Below are positions 53,727 to 62,039 of a DNA stretch of 64,000 nucleotides, piece after piece. The translations under genes and the position numbers were made by a program. This DNA comes from Nitrospinaceae bacterium. GTDB lineage: Bacteria; Nitrospinota; Nitrospinia; Nitrospinales; Nitrospinaceae. The stretch's first letter is position 1. Each line of letters opens with the position of its first letter. Location: positions 62,001-126,000 of the forward strand of contig JANQEK010000022.1 of NCBI GenBank assembly GCA_028278405.1. The letters are read 5' to 3'. The notes below the pieces were generated by a model that searched no databases, was not told where the DNA came from, and was given only the letters and a program-made list of their open reading frames with translations.

Positions 53727-54968
53727 ATGGCACAGTTTTCCTACATCGCCCTGGATAATGGCGGCCGCGAACAACGTGGACTGATTGACGCATCCGATGA
53801 ACGGGAGGTCGCTCAGCAGTTGCGCGCACAATCTCTTTTCATGGTTGCCGTTCACGAAGGTCAGGCAGTTGATCTTCCGGGGGCGCGACAAAAATCGTTG
53901 CGTTATTTTCTGTCATTCTTCTCTCCACGCCGCTATTTACCTCCCAGTATTAACGACCGAAGTCTGTTCCTGAGACAAACAGCATTGATGTTGAAATCAG
54001 GGTACACCATCGTGCAGGCTCTGGATGCCAGCAGCCAACTGACAGACCGACTTCGATTTTCGAGAACAATCCATCGAATGTCAGATGCCATTCGGCGCGG
54101 TGCTAGTTTCTCTTCGGCAATTGCAGCAGAAAAGCGTACTTTCACATCACTGGAAGCCAAACTGATTGCCAGCGCGGAACAAGGGGGTGATTTGGCTCCT
54201 GTATTGGAGCGATTGTCCGACGACCTGACCCGTCGCCGTGAGGTCCGCCGTCAGTTTCTCGTGTCCATGATCTACCCAACCATTCTAATCTTTTTTGGAA
54301 GCGGGGTGCTTTATTACCTGGTTACGTCCGTGATTCCAAAGTTCGCTCACTTTTTGGCAGGCCGAGGCAAAGCCTTGCCACCCCTGACTCAGTTTCTACT
54401 GGATATCTCGGACTGGTTTATTGTTTATGGACCTACATTAATCAGCTGGTTGGCCATCATAATTTTTTCTTTGCTGGTGGCCTATACCACGGTGATCGGA
54501 AAAAGAAAAATTGATCGCGTCATGCTTAACATTCCCGTGTTTGGAAAGACCGCTCTGTTTTCAGGAATGGCACAGGCCGGATGGACCATGGGGATGTTAT
54601 TGCGAAGCGGAGTGACATTACTTGAGGCATTGCGTATGACCGGCAGCGTCATGAACAACCAAACTCTGGCTGATGACTTTGATCGCTCCGCAGATCAAAT
54701 CTTAAGCGGGCGGAGTCTTGCCAGTGCGTTCAATCAAACCGTTTTCCCAATGCTGATGCAACACATGGCTGCTGTTGGAGAACGGAGTGGAGCGCTGGAA
54801 CAGGTGATGGAAGAGTCCGGAGATTTTTATCGCAAGGAGTTGCGCGCGAGGATTGCAACCCTGACCGAGTGGATGGTGCCCGCCGGGGTTCTTTTGATCG
54901 GTTTGCCTGTCGGGATTGTGTATTACGCGTTTTTTACAGCTTTGCTGGCCGTCTCAGGCGGGAGATAA
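53727..54968 (+). CDS. gspF: GspF/PilC-type inner-membrane platform protein
   Basis: A 413-aa polytopic inner-membrane protein at the heart of the assembly platform. It holds two copies of the T2SSF domain. The first has RQTALMLKSGYTIVQALDA, and FTSLEAKLIASAEQGGDLAP ahead of a helix. The second has GMAQAGWTMGMLLRSGVTLL and MAAVGERSGALEQVMEESGD. Three membrane helices are visible (about 180-200, 230-250 and 385-405). It starts 2 bases after gspE. Confidence 0.9.
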   Translation: MAQFSYIALDNGGREQRGLIDASDEREVAQQLRAQSLFMVAVHEGQAVDLPGARQKSLRYFLSFFSPRRYLPPSINDRSLFLRQTALMLKSGYTIVQALDASSQLTDRLRFSRTIHRMSDAIRRGASFSSAIAAEKRTFTSLEAKLIASAEQGGDLAPVLERLSDDLTRRREVRRQFLVSMIYPTILIFFGSGVLYYLVTSVIPKFAHFLAGRGKALPPLTQFLLDISDWFIVYGPTLISWLAIIIFSLLVAYTTVIGKRKIDRVMLNIPVFGKTALFSGMAQAGWTMGMLLRSGVTLLEALRMTGSVMNNQTLADDFDRSADQILSGRSLASAFNQTVFPMLMQHMAAVGERSGALEQVMEESGDFYRKELRARIATLTEWMVPAGVLLIGLPVGIVYYAFFTALLAVSGGR

Positions 54969-54999
54969 GATCAATAACACACAAAGAATTTGGAGCAAA

Positions 55000-55536
55000 A
55001 TGAAACACTTTTTACAAAATCAGGGATTGCATTCATTTCTATTAACCATGGTGTGTCTGGGGTTGTTCAGCATTTCTGATGCATACGGTGATACCGCACG
55101 CACCACAAACAACGGTAATCCAAAAAATTCCCTCGCGAGGGGCACAGGCGAAAGTGGAAGTATGTCTAATGAACGGGCCATAAAAGTAGAAACACAACGA
55201 CGTACCGGTTATCGAAACGGCGAACGCAATCCGTTTGCCATAACAAATCGTTTGCAACGAGTCAAAAAACGGGACCCGAACGAACTGCAGTTTCAACCCG
55301 CCCGAATCGGGAGCCGCATCCCCAAAATGAAACTACGGGGAATCATACGCCGTAAGGGGAAAAGGCTGGCTGCTTTATTGGAAATCGAGGGCGCAGGAAC
55401 GCATGTCGTTCGTGAAAAGGACGCTGTCGGATTGAACGAATTAGGAAAAGATATGGTGATCCGCATCAAAAAGATTAACCGGTTAAACCTGGTGGTCGAA
55501 GTGGGGTCATTGAATCGTCTCATGATTGTCAGGTGA
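55000..55536 (+). CDS. GspC/PilP-type periplasmic linker protein
   Basis: A 178-aa exported protein with a signal or anchor helix (about 8-30). A disordered basic linker (about 35-95) follows, then a beta-domain of GspC/PilP type (RIPKMKLRGIIRRKGKRLAALLEI, VREKDAVGLNELGKDMVIRI). Such proteins join the inner-membrane platform to the secretin. ATG at 55000 is chosen since upstream starts lie inside gspF. The secretin gene follows 6 bases later. Confidence 0.78.
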   Translation: MKHFLQNQGLHSFLLTMVCLGLFSISDAYGDTARTTNNGNPKNSLARGTGESGSMSNERAIKVETQRRTGYRNGERNPFAITNRLQRVKKRDPNELQFQPARIGSRIPKMKLRGIIRRKGKRLAALLEIEGAGTHVVREKDAVGLNELGKDMVIRIKKINRLNLVVEVGSLNRLMIVR

Positions 55537-55542
55537 AGAAAA

Positions 55543-58101
55543 ATGAAAACAAGTAAAAATGATTTTTGTCTCGGTTCGCTGTTGACCGCATTTCTTTTTG
55601 CGGGGGTATTAGCTCTGGGCAATCCTGCGTTTGCAGGCAATGGCCAGGAAGCTTTATCGGATCTTGAATTCAAGGAAGCGCTGGTCAAAGACGCATTCCG
55701 GGTCATCTCTGAAATAAGCAACACGAATATTGTGGTCACTGCAGAATCCGGCAAGCGCAAGATCACTGTCTATCTGCGTAATACAACCGTTGAAAATGCT
55801 ATTGACAGCATTTGCCGTGCCAGTGGCCTCTGGTATCGCTATAACGACAAGACCGGGGTATATCTCATTATGACTTCCGATGAGTACCGTAAGGATATTG
55901 TCGTTTTTCGTGAAGATATTGTCGAAGTCTTCACGTTAAAGTTTCAAAACGTTTCCGCTGCAGCAAGAATCGTCCAGGATTTGTACACCGATCGTGTGGA
56001 ATATATTTTGACCATAGATCAAGATCCATTTCAATTATTCGGTGGCGGCATCGGAGGTGGGGGTTTAGGCGGAGGCTTTGGTGGAGGTGGTTTTGGCGGT
56101 GGCGGCTTCGGCGGCGGTGGTTTCGGCGGTGGCGGCTTCGGCGGCGGAGGTTTCGGCGGTGGCGGAGGCTTCGGTGGTCGTGGATTCGGCGGTGGTGGTT
56201 TTGGACAAGGCCGTTCCAATCTTGGCCGAAGTTTCAGAGGCCGGAATTTCAACAGCTCCAGAGGAGGAGGATTTGGAGGCCGAAGGTCAGGGGGGTTTAG
56301 TGGAAGGGGGTCGGGTGGTGATCTGGAACTGAAAAAAGACAAACCTCTGACACCTGACCAACTGGCTGCCTTGGACCAATTAAGGCAAGGCGCCAAAGTT
56401 TCAGAACAGGATGTTGCTGACATTATTCAGCGAGACGCCCCATTAATTTATCTGAGCGCCAATCATTTGCACAACCAATTGTTAGTACGAACCAGCGACC
56501 GTAAGGCGATGGATCATATCCGTACTTTGATCGAGGATTTGGATAAACCGGTTCCCCAAGTCCTTCTCGAAATGAAAATTCTCGAGGTCACCATTGGTGA
56601 AGATTTTCACTCGATATTGGACCTGAGTTATTCCGGTGGTGGTTCAACCAGCGGGCCGGATACGGGTCAGCCGGCGAATCCGTTTACGGGAGGAAATATT
56701 GGATCCAATGCTGCTCTGGGATTGGGCAATTTTGTTCTTGAAGGAGGAAGCACCGGTATATTTCAGTTGATGAGCGACCATATTCTGGCAAGGCTTCAGT
56801 TGCTGGAATCCGAGAACAAAGTCAGCATTCTGGCTACCCCGATGATTTTGGCATCCAACAATTCCCCAGCCCGTCTGTTTATTGGCGAAGAACGTGTCCT
56901 GACCACCGGTGTCAGCACGAACCAAACAACCAACGAAAACCTGATCAATACTGCAACCACTGCAGAAACGGAAGTCCGTGATATCGGGAATACGCTGTTA
57001 ATCATCCCAAGTGTTAATTCTGATCGTACGGTAACCTTACGCATTGTTCAGGACAACTCTACTGTATTACCGGCCAGCAGTCGTATTCCAGTTGCCGGTG
57101 AAGACGGAGATATTGATGAGTTCTTTGTGGATACCGTCAATACGGCCAACGTGCAGGCCACCGTTCTCGCTCGTGACGGCTTGACAGTCGCTGTCGGCGG
57201 CATGATCCGGACTGAAGCTTCCGACAATGAGGAACGGGTTCCTTTACTGGCAGATATTCCATTCTTGGGCCAAATTTTTCGTCGGGATGTTCGTGAATAC
57301 ACAAAAACCGAACTTGTTTTACTCATCACCCCCCGTGTCTTTTTTACTCCGGAAGAGGCTCAACTGGCAAGTAAAGAACGAGTCGATGACTTGTTGGAAA
57401 AACCCAATGCCCTGGATACCTATTTCAAAACAAGCCAGACGGTTCCCGACCGGCCCGATCTGGTGCGACCTCGTTTGGGAGGGTGGGCAGACAAAAAAGA
57501 TCGCAAACAGAAAAATAGTTCTCAACCCAAAAGCAACGGAGGCTTCATAGAAGTTCCTGAAAAAGATTTGGAAAAAGTGGATGTTCCAAGGGTACAACCT
57601 GATTCAGAATCAAATCAAAAAACAGGTATGCTACCTTCCAATCCATCCAACCGTCCCTACCTGGGAAGAAACGCCAGGAAGGCTGCCCCCAACTCAGACA
57701 AGTACTCCAAACAAGTTAAGAACGAAGATCCGGTAAAATCTTACATCAGATTGACTCGTTATGCCGTTTTAGCGGTGAAAAACCCCGGACAGAAACCGCC
57801 ACAGGGAATAAGCCGTACCACTGTTCCCAAAATGGCCAAAGGAAAAAGCTTGATTGCAGGCAGGGCTGTCGAAATCAAAGTTCTTAACTCATGGAAGGGC
57901 TATGGTTATTACGTCACCGCAGTAGTTTTGCATAACCGAAGTTCCGTAGAAGTACCAATTCATCAGAAGCAGTTCCAGGCCAACTGGCGTGCCATCACAT
58001 TAGAAGGGAAAACACTGGCAGCTCGCGGGAAAATCGGAGACCGGACTCTGGCGTATTTAATTTCGTCCAAACCCTTTCATATTGTTGTCGGAGGTCAATA
58101 G
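55543..58101 (+). CDS. gspD: GspD/PilQ-type secretin with Gly-rich insert
   Basis: An 852-aa outer-membrane secretin that would let the pilus or secreted protein cross. A signal peptide (about 1-33, ALGNPAFAG) is followed by N-domains (LEFKEALVKDAFRVISEISN). A Gly/Phe/Arg-rich insert (about 167-260) of GGGGFGG-type repeats comes next. The secretin core ends VPLLADIPFLGQIFRR, TELVLLITPRVF (about 560-605), followed by an extended basic tail of about 240 residues. The insert is unusual for this family, which normally has only short loops there. It is preceded by the linker gene and followed by a lipoprotein gene. Confidence 0.88.
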   Translation: MKTSKNDFCLGSLLTAFLFAGVLALGNPAFAGNGQEALSDLEFKEALVKDAFRVISEISNTNIVVTAESGKRKITVYLRNTTVENAIDSICRASGLWYRYNDKTGVYLIMTSDEYRKDIVVFREDIVEVFTLKFQNVSAAARIVQDLYTDRVEYILTIDQDPFQLFGGGIGGGGLGGGFGGGGFGGGGFGGGGFGGGGFGGGGFGGGGGFGGRGFGGGGFGQGRSNLGRSFRGRNFNSSRGGGFGGRRSGGFSGRGSGGDLELKKDKPLTPDQLAALDQLRQGAKVSEQDVADIIQRDAPLIYLSANHLHNQLLVRTSDRKAMDHIRTLIEDLDKPVPQVLLEMKILEVTIGEDFHSILDLSYSGGGSTSGPDTGQPANPFTGGNIGSNAALGLGNFVLEGGSTGIFQLMSDHILARLQLLESENKVSILATPMILASNNSPARLFIGEERVLTTGVSTNQTTNENLINTATTAETEVRDIGNTLLIIPSVNSDRTVTLRIVQDNSTVLPASSRIPVAGEDGDIDEFFVDTVNTANVQATVLARDGLTVAVGGMIRTEASDNEERVPLLADIPFLGQIFRRDVREYTKTELVLLITPRVFFTPEEAQLASKERVDDLLEKPNALDTYFKTSQTVPDRPDLVRPRLGGWADKKDRKQKNSSQPKSNGGFIEVPEKDLEKVDVPRVQPDSESNQKTGMLPSNPSNRPYLGRNARKAAPNSDKYSKQVKNEDPVKSYIRLTRYAVLAVKNPGQKPPQGISRTTVPKMAKGKSLIAGRAVEIKVLNSWKGYGYYVTAVVLHNRSSVEVPIHQKQFQANWRAITLEGKTLAARGKIGDRTLAYLISSKPFHIVVGGQ
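56041..56205 (+). repeat. Coding repeat encoding GGGGFGG units in the secretin
   Basis: A run of near-tandem GGCGGCTTCGGCGGCGGTGG-type units of about 15 bases, coding mainly for Gly-Gly-Gly-Gly-Phe. It probably varies in length between strains by slippage. Confidence 0.8.
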
Positions 58102-58475
58102 TGTTGCTTGATAGGAAACCAATTGATTTGTTGTTGCGGCGGGGGCTAATAATCCTGTGCCTTGGCACTATTGGAATCTCAACGGGCTGCACCACCGCGC
58201 AGACTGCTGGAAGACCGAAAGTCGAATACACAGTGCTTAAAAACAAAAATCATCACAAACAGTTCACGCCTGCAACTCGAAACTCAAGGAAAAGAGCTCG
58301 AAGAATAATGCTAAGAAACGTGAGAAGCAAGGGGGATGATTTGATGATGTACGTCCGCCCAGAAGCAAAGCCTCCCGAGCAATACGTTCGTTCCAGACGG
58401 GATGGAGTTTCTGTTAGTGAAAACATACGGCGGAGAAAATCTGTTAGTCCCGAGGATAGATTGCTCAAAAGATAA
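58101..58475 (+). CDS. Small lipoprotein, possible secretin pilotin
   Basis: A 124-aa lipoprotein with a lipobox ISTGC (about 26-30). The mature part is short, basic and Arg/Lys-rich, with no known domain. GTG at 58101 overlaps the secretin stop (TAGTG). Secretins often need a lipoprotein pilot to reach the outer membrane, and the position right after the secretin suggests that role. It shows no pilotin signature that I can confirm. Confidence 0.6.
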   Translation: MLLDRKPIDLLLRRGLIILCLGTIGISTGCTTAQTAGRPKVEYTVLKNKNHHKQFTPATRNSRKRARRIMLRNVRSKGDDLMMYVRPEAKPPEQYVRSRRDGVSVSENIRRRKSVSPEDRLLKR

Positions 58476-58496
58476 TCGATTTAACAGGAGATCAAC

Positions 58497-58967
58497 ATGG
58501 ACACCCGATCAACAATCCAAACATTGATTCTGGCGACTTTTTTATTTTTTGGGTTCGATATACACGCATCGGTTTGGGCTGGGGGAGACATGACCAGCCA
58601 AAAACCTGTCGCAATAAAAATGGAGCTTGGAAGCGAGTCAGGGGAAATGCGTTTCCATCCGGATTCGCTCGAATTGGAAACGGGCAAGCTTTACCTGTTG
58701 AATCTAGAAAACCCAAGCGACAAAAAACACTATTTCTCTTCCGATGGATTTGCCCGAGCGGTATTTACCCGCAAAGTCCAAATCAACCGGCCGGATGGCT
58801 CGGCTGTGGCAGAGATCAAAGGCTCTATACGGGAGATTGAAGTTTATCCCGGAGGTAGTGCCCAGTGGTGGTTTGTACCTGTCAAGGCAGGGACATTTGC
58901 TGACCTCAAATGCACCATAAGAGGTCATGCAAAAAAAGGGATGAGGGGGGTCATCCAAATTCGCTAG
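58497..58967 (+). CDS. Exported cupredoxin (blue-copper-type) protein
   Basis: A 156-aa exported protein with a signal peptide (about 10-29). A cupredoxin fold follows, with the copper ligands His in SDKKHYFSSDG and the C-terminal loop CTIRGHAKKGM (Cys-x4-His-x4-Met), all present. An AGGAG site precedes the ATG. Such proteins carry electrons or copper in the periplasm. It follows the pilus operon by only 21 bases after the lipoprotein stop, but a link to secretion is unclear. Confidence 0.82.
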   Translation: MDTRSTIQTLILATFLFFGFDIHASVWAGGDMTSQKPVAIKMELGSESGEMRFHPDSLELETGKLYLLNLENPSDKKHYFSSDGFARAVFTRKVQINRPDGSAVAEIKGSIREIEVYPGGSAQWWFVPVKAGTFADLKCTIRGHAKKGMRGVIQIR

Positions 58968-59062
58968 CTGGATGCTACGGCTGGCTTATTTCTGCTGAGT
59001 GACTTGATGCAGAAATAATTTATAAACGTTTGGCAGTTAAAGATATAGAAAGAAGGAAATTG

Positions 59063-60043
59063 ATGATTAAGTTGAGAAACCATGTTCTATTGACAATCGC
59101 ATTGTTCCTATTTGTAGCGTTGAATATTCAAGCCCTTATCGCCAGTACTGCGGCGGCTGATGATTTATCAGAGCCTAAACTAGACCTGGATTCTGCAGCT
59201 ATCACCGTTGCACAGTCCTCCGCTGCACAGTCCTCCGCCCAGTCGTCAGAACAGCTTTCTAAAGTTGTCACTGCAAGCCATACTGATAGTGGCGATTATT
59301 CCATATTTAATCCAGTGCCCCGCGAAAAGATGAGACAGTTCTCATCCGATCGGCCGGACCTTACAGAAAGCCCCATCACGGTAGATGTGGGTCATTTTCA
59401 GATTGAAACAAGCTTTTTCGACTACAACACCAACGTTGATAGCGGTGTGAGGGACAGAGATTGGGCTCTCCTGGAAACCAACCTGAAACTCGGAATCGCG
59501 CATAATTTTGATCTCCAGTTTGTATTTACACCGCTGACACGAGTGACCACTGACGAGGGTGGAGTATCAGACACAACGGATGGTTTTGAAGATGCTCAGA
59601 TTCGCCTAAAAATGAACGTTTGGGGCAATGACGGCGGCGACACCGCCTTAGGCATTATGCCCTATATCACGATACCTTCAGGCAATGATCTCAGCCACGA
59701 CCATGTGGAAGGAGGCGTCATTGTTCCCTTTGGAACAGACATTATGGAAGGATTGGGTTTTGGAGCTCAACTTGAGCTTGACATTGTTTACAACGAAGAA
59801 GAGGACGACTATGAGACTGAGCTTATGCATACCATGGTATTCGGTCCTTCAATCACTGAAAATCTGGGCATCTATCTGGAATACGTCGGCACTATCACCG
59901 AAGACAAATACCAGGCTATCTTCAGTAACGGAATCACCTACAGGGTCAATGAGGATTTGCAGCTCGACGTGGGTTCGCGTATCGGGTTGAATGCCGCGAC
60001 CGATGACTTCGGCATATTTGCCGGTTTCACCCGTCGGTTCTGA
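59063..60043 (+). CDS. Outer-membrane channel-like protein (MetA-pathway type)
   Basis: A 326-aa exported protein with a signal peptide (about 8-33). A Ser/Ala-rich linker (AQSSAAQSSAQSSEQLS) follows, then a beta-barrel-like domain (RPDLTESPITVDVGHFQIE, FDLQFVFTPLTRV, GIMPYITIPSG) that ends in FAGFTRRF. The pattern is that of outer-membrane transporter-like barrels in the phenol-degradation MetA-pathway family. Substrate unknown. ATG at 59063 has an AAGGAA site, and an earlier start at 59030 has none. Confidence 0.75.
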   Translation: MIKLRNHVLLTIALFLFVALNIQALIASTAAADDLSEPKLDLDSAAITVAQSSAAQSSAQSSEQLSKVVTASHTDSGDYSIFNPVPREKMRQFSSDRPDLTESPITVDVGHFQIETSFFDYNTNVDSGVRDRDWALLETNLKLGIAHNFDLQFVFTPLTRVTTDEGGVSDTTDGFEDAQIRLKMNVWGNDGGDTALGIMPYITIPSGNDLSHDHVEGGVIVPFGTDIMEGLGFGAQLELDIVYNEEEDDYETELMHTMVFGPSITENLGIYLEYVGTITEDKYQAIFSNGITYRVNEDLQLDVGSRIGLNAATDDFGIFAGFTRRF

Positions 60044-60107
60044 ATGAGTTGTGCCGGCCCGGCAAAGAATAACAATCCTGAACTATTAATTTTATAGAGA
60101 GTTGAAC

Positions 60108-61061
60108 GTGCAAGATCAAATTAGAGAAATTCATGCGGACGATCAAATGTTTGCCGGTTTTCTAGCGACGGTACTTGATCAGCTCAATACGGTGATTCTG
60201 GGTAAATCAATGCAGTTACGACTTGCCATGACCTGCCTGATCGCGAAAGGTCACCTGTTGATCGAGGATATTCCCGGTCTGGGCAAAACAGTCCTTGCGC
60301 ATGGTCTAGGGCAAGCTCTGGGCATGGAATACAAACGTCTTCAATTTACCAGTGACTTGCTTCCAGGAGACATCCTGGGAACTTCTATCTATGACACTAA
60401 TAGCGGACAGTTTAATTTTAATGCCGGGCCGGTTTTCACTCAGTTGCTGCTGGCGGACGAGATCAATCGAGCTACTCCAAAATGCCAGAGCGCACTTTTG
60501 GAAGCCATGGAAGAACGGAAAGTGAGCGTGGAGGGAGAAACCCGCCATCTGCCGGAACCTTTTTTCGTCATTGCTACTCAGAATCCCATCGAACAGCAGG
60601 GGACTTTTCCATTACCGGAATCTCAGTTGGATCGTTTTTTAATGAGAATCGAAATGGGTTACGCCAGCCGGGATGCGGAATTTGAATTGTTTCGTGGTGA
60701 AGACCGCCGGGAAATGCTGGAAAGTCTCCAACCTGCTATAACCGCGCAAGAACTTCTGGACTTGCAAAAACAAGTCGATCAGGTTCACGCAGGAGATGCT
60801 GTTCTGGAATATTTATATCAGGTGCTCGAGTTCACCCGTCAATCGGGCTTGTTTCAAACGGGGCTTTCTACCCGTGCCGGCTTGGGATTGTTGCGTGCCG
60901 CTCGTGCCTGGGCCTTGGTACATAATGAAGACAAACTTTTGCCAAGCGATATCCAAGCGGTATTGCCGGCGGTGACCGGCCATCGCCTGCAGCCTGTAGA
61001 AGGGTACATGTCCCCAAACCAAATCGGAGAGCGGGTTATTGAATCGGTGCCCGTCTGGTGA
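60108..61061 (+). CDS. MoxR-type AAA+ ATPase
   Basis: A 317-aa cytoplasmic ATPase. Walker A is PGLGKT, Walker B LLADEINRATPK, and the sensor region VIATQNPIEQQGTFPLPES, with STRAGLGLLRAARAWAL near the end, all typical of the MoxR branch. MoxR proteins act as chaperones with DUF58 and transglutaminase or von Willebrand partners to activate enzymes or complexes. GTG at 60108 is preferred because an AGAGAG site is 6 bases upstream, although a TTG at 60102 is possible. It starts a three-gene operon. Confidence 0.9.
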   Translation: MQDQIREIHADDQMFAGFLATVLDQLNTVILGKSMQLRLAMTCLIAKGHLLIEDIPGLGKTVLAHGLGQALGMEYKRLQFTSDLLPGDILGTSIYDTNSGQFNFNAGPVFTQLLLADEINRATPKCQSALLEAMEERKVSVEGETRHLPEPFFVIATQNPIEQQGTFPLPESQLDRFLMRIEMGYASRDAEFELFRGEDRREMLESLQPAITAQELLDLQKQVDQVHAGDAVLEYLYQVLEFTRQSGLFQTGLSTRAGLGLLRAARAWALVHNEDKLLPSDIQAVLPAVTGHRLQPVEGYMSPNQIGERVIESVPVW

Positions 61062-61067
61062 TCTGAA

Positions 61068-62039
61068 ATGATTCCTTATTCCATACAACGATTGCAGGGA
61101 CGATTGTTGCGACCCTTTTCAAGGACCAAAGCCCTTCGTCGAAAAAGTTCTCTTCGAACCCGCCTCACCCCAGCAGGATGGGGCTTCCTGGCCTTGATGT
61201 TGTGCGGGTTTTTGATGTCCGTAAACTTCAGCAATAACCTCATTTTCGCTCTGACTTTTCTACTGTTTGGTATTGCATTCGTGGGTTGGTGGCAGACTCG
61301 AATGAATGTTGCGGGCCTGACTTTTGGACAATGGAAATGCGAACCGGTTTTTGCCGGCCAGGATATTCATTATCGGTTGACGATTGACAACTCTTCCGGG
61401 CGCGGAAGAATGGGTATCACCGTTTCCTCGCCAATACCGGTTAAGACTAACGAAATCGAAATTTTGGCCAGTGAAGGTGTGGAATTGAGTGTAAAGCGGT
61501 CAACGCGCTCCAGAGGGCTTCTCCCCTCTTCCTCTGCTTGTCTGCAAAGTAGTTTTCCATTGGGACTATTCATTACAACATTAGCTGTGTTAGACCTTCC
61601 GGATTGTCTGGTTTATCCCGCTCCCGAGGGAGCACAGCCCTTGCCAAATACGGCCGACAGCCACAACGCCCATCTCGGTCGAGAATCTGATAACTACACC
61701 GACATGAGACGCTACGCCCCGGGAGATCCACTTTCCCGTATTTCCTGGAAAGCCTGGGCACGTACCAACAAGCTCTACACCAAGGAATTCGATGGCGCTG
61801 AAGGTGAACACGCCCTTTGGCTCAACCTTAATGCTGTCCATAAAAGCGGCACGGAAAGCAAAATTTCCCAGTTGTGCCGTTGGGTTTTGGACGCCCAACG
61901 GCAAGGCAGGGAATATGGATTGGATATTCCCGGCACAAAAATTGCCCCGGCAATGGGCCAATCGCATTTACGATCCTGTCTGAAAGCCTTAGCACTTTAT
62001 GGAAAAGCGCAGGGTAGTCAGGTAGATGATGAGCAATGA
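61068..62039 (+). CDS. DUF58-family protein
   Basis: A 323-aa protein with two N-terminal membrane helices (about 40-75). A cytoplasmic von-Willebrand-like DUF58 domain follows, with the signature MRRYAPGDPLSRISWKAWAR (about 212-231). Members always pair with MoxR ATPases and often with transglutaminase-like membrane proteins, the order seen here. The partner role is scaffolding, and the precise biochemistry is unknown. It overlaps the following gene by 4 bases (ATGA). Confidence 0.88.
   Translation: MIPYSIQRLQGRLLRPFSRTKALRRKSSLRTRLTPAGWGFLALMLCGFLMSVNFSNNLIFALTFLLFGIAFVGWWQTRMNVAGLTFGQWKCEPVFAGQDIHYRLTIDNSSGRGRMGITVSSPIPVKTNEIEILASEGVELSVKRSTRSRGLLPSSSACLQSSFPLGLFITTLAVLDLPDCLVYPAPEGAQPLPNTADSHNAHLGRESDNYTDMRRYAPGDPLSRISWKAWARTNKLYTKEFDGAEGEHALWLNLNAVHKSGTESKISQLCRWVLDAQRQGREYGLDIPGTKIAPAMGQSHLRSCLKALALYGKAQGSQVDDEQ

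Noticed and set aside
56031-56423. Minus-strand Pro-rich ORF
   Set aside because: It is simply the complement of the Gly-rich repeat in the secretin.
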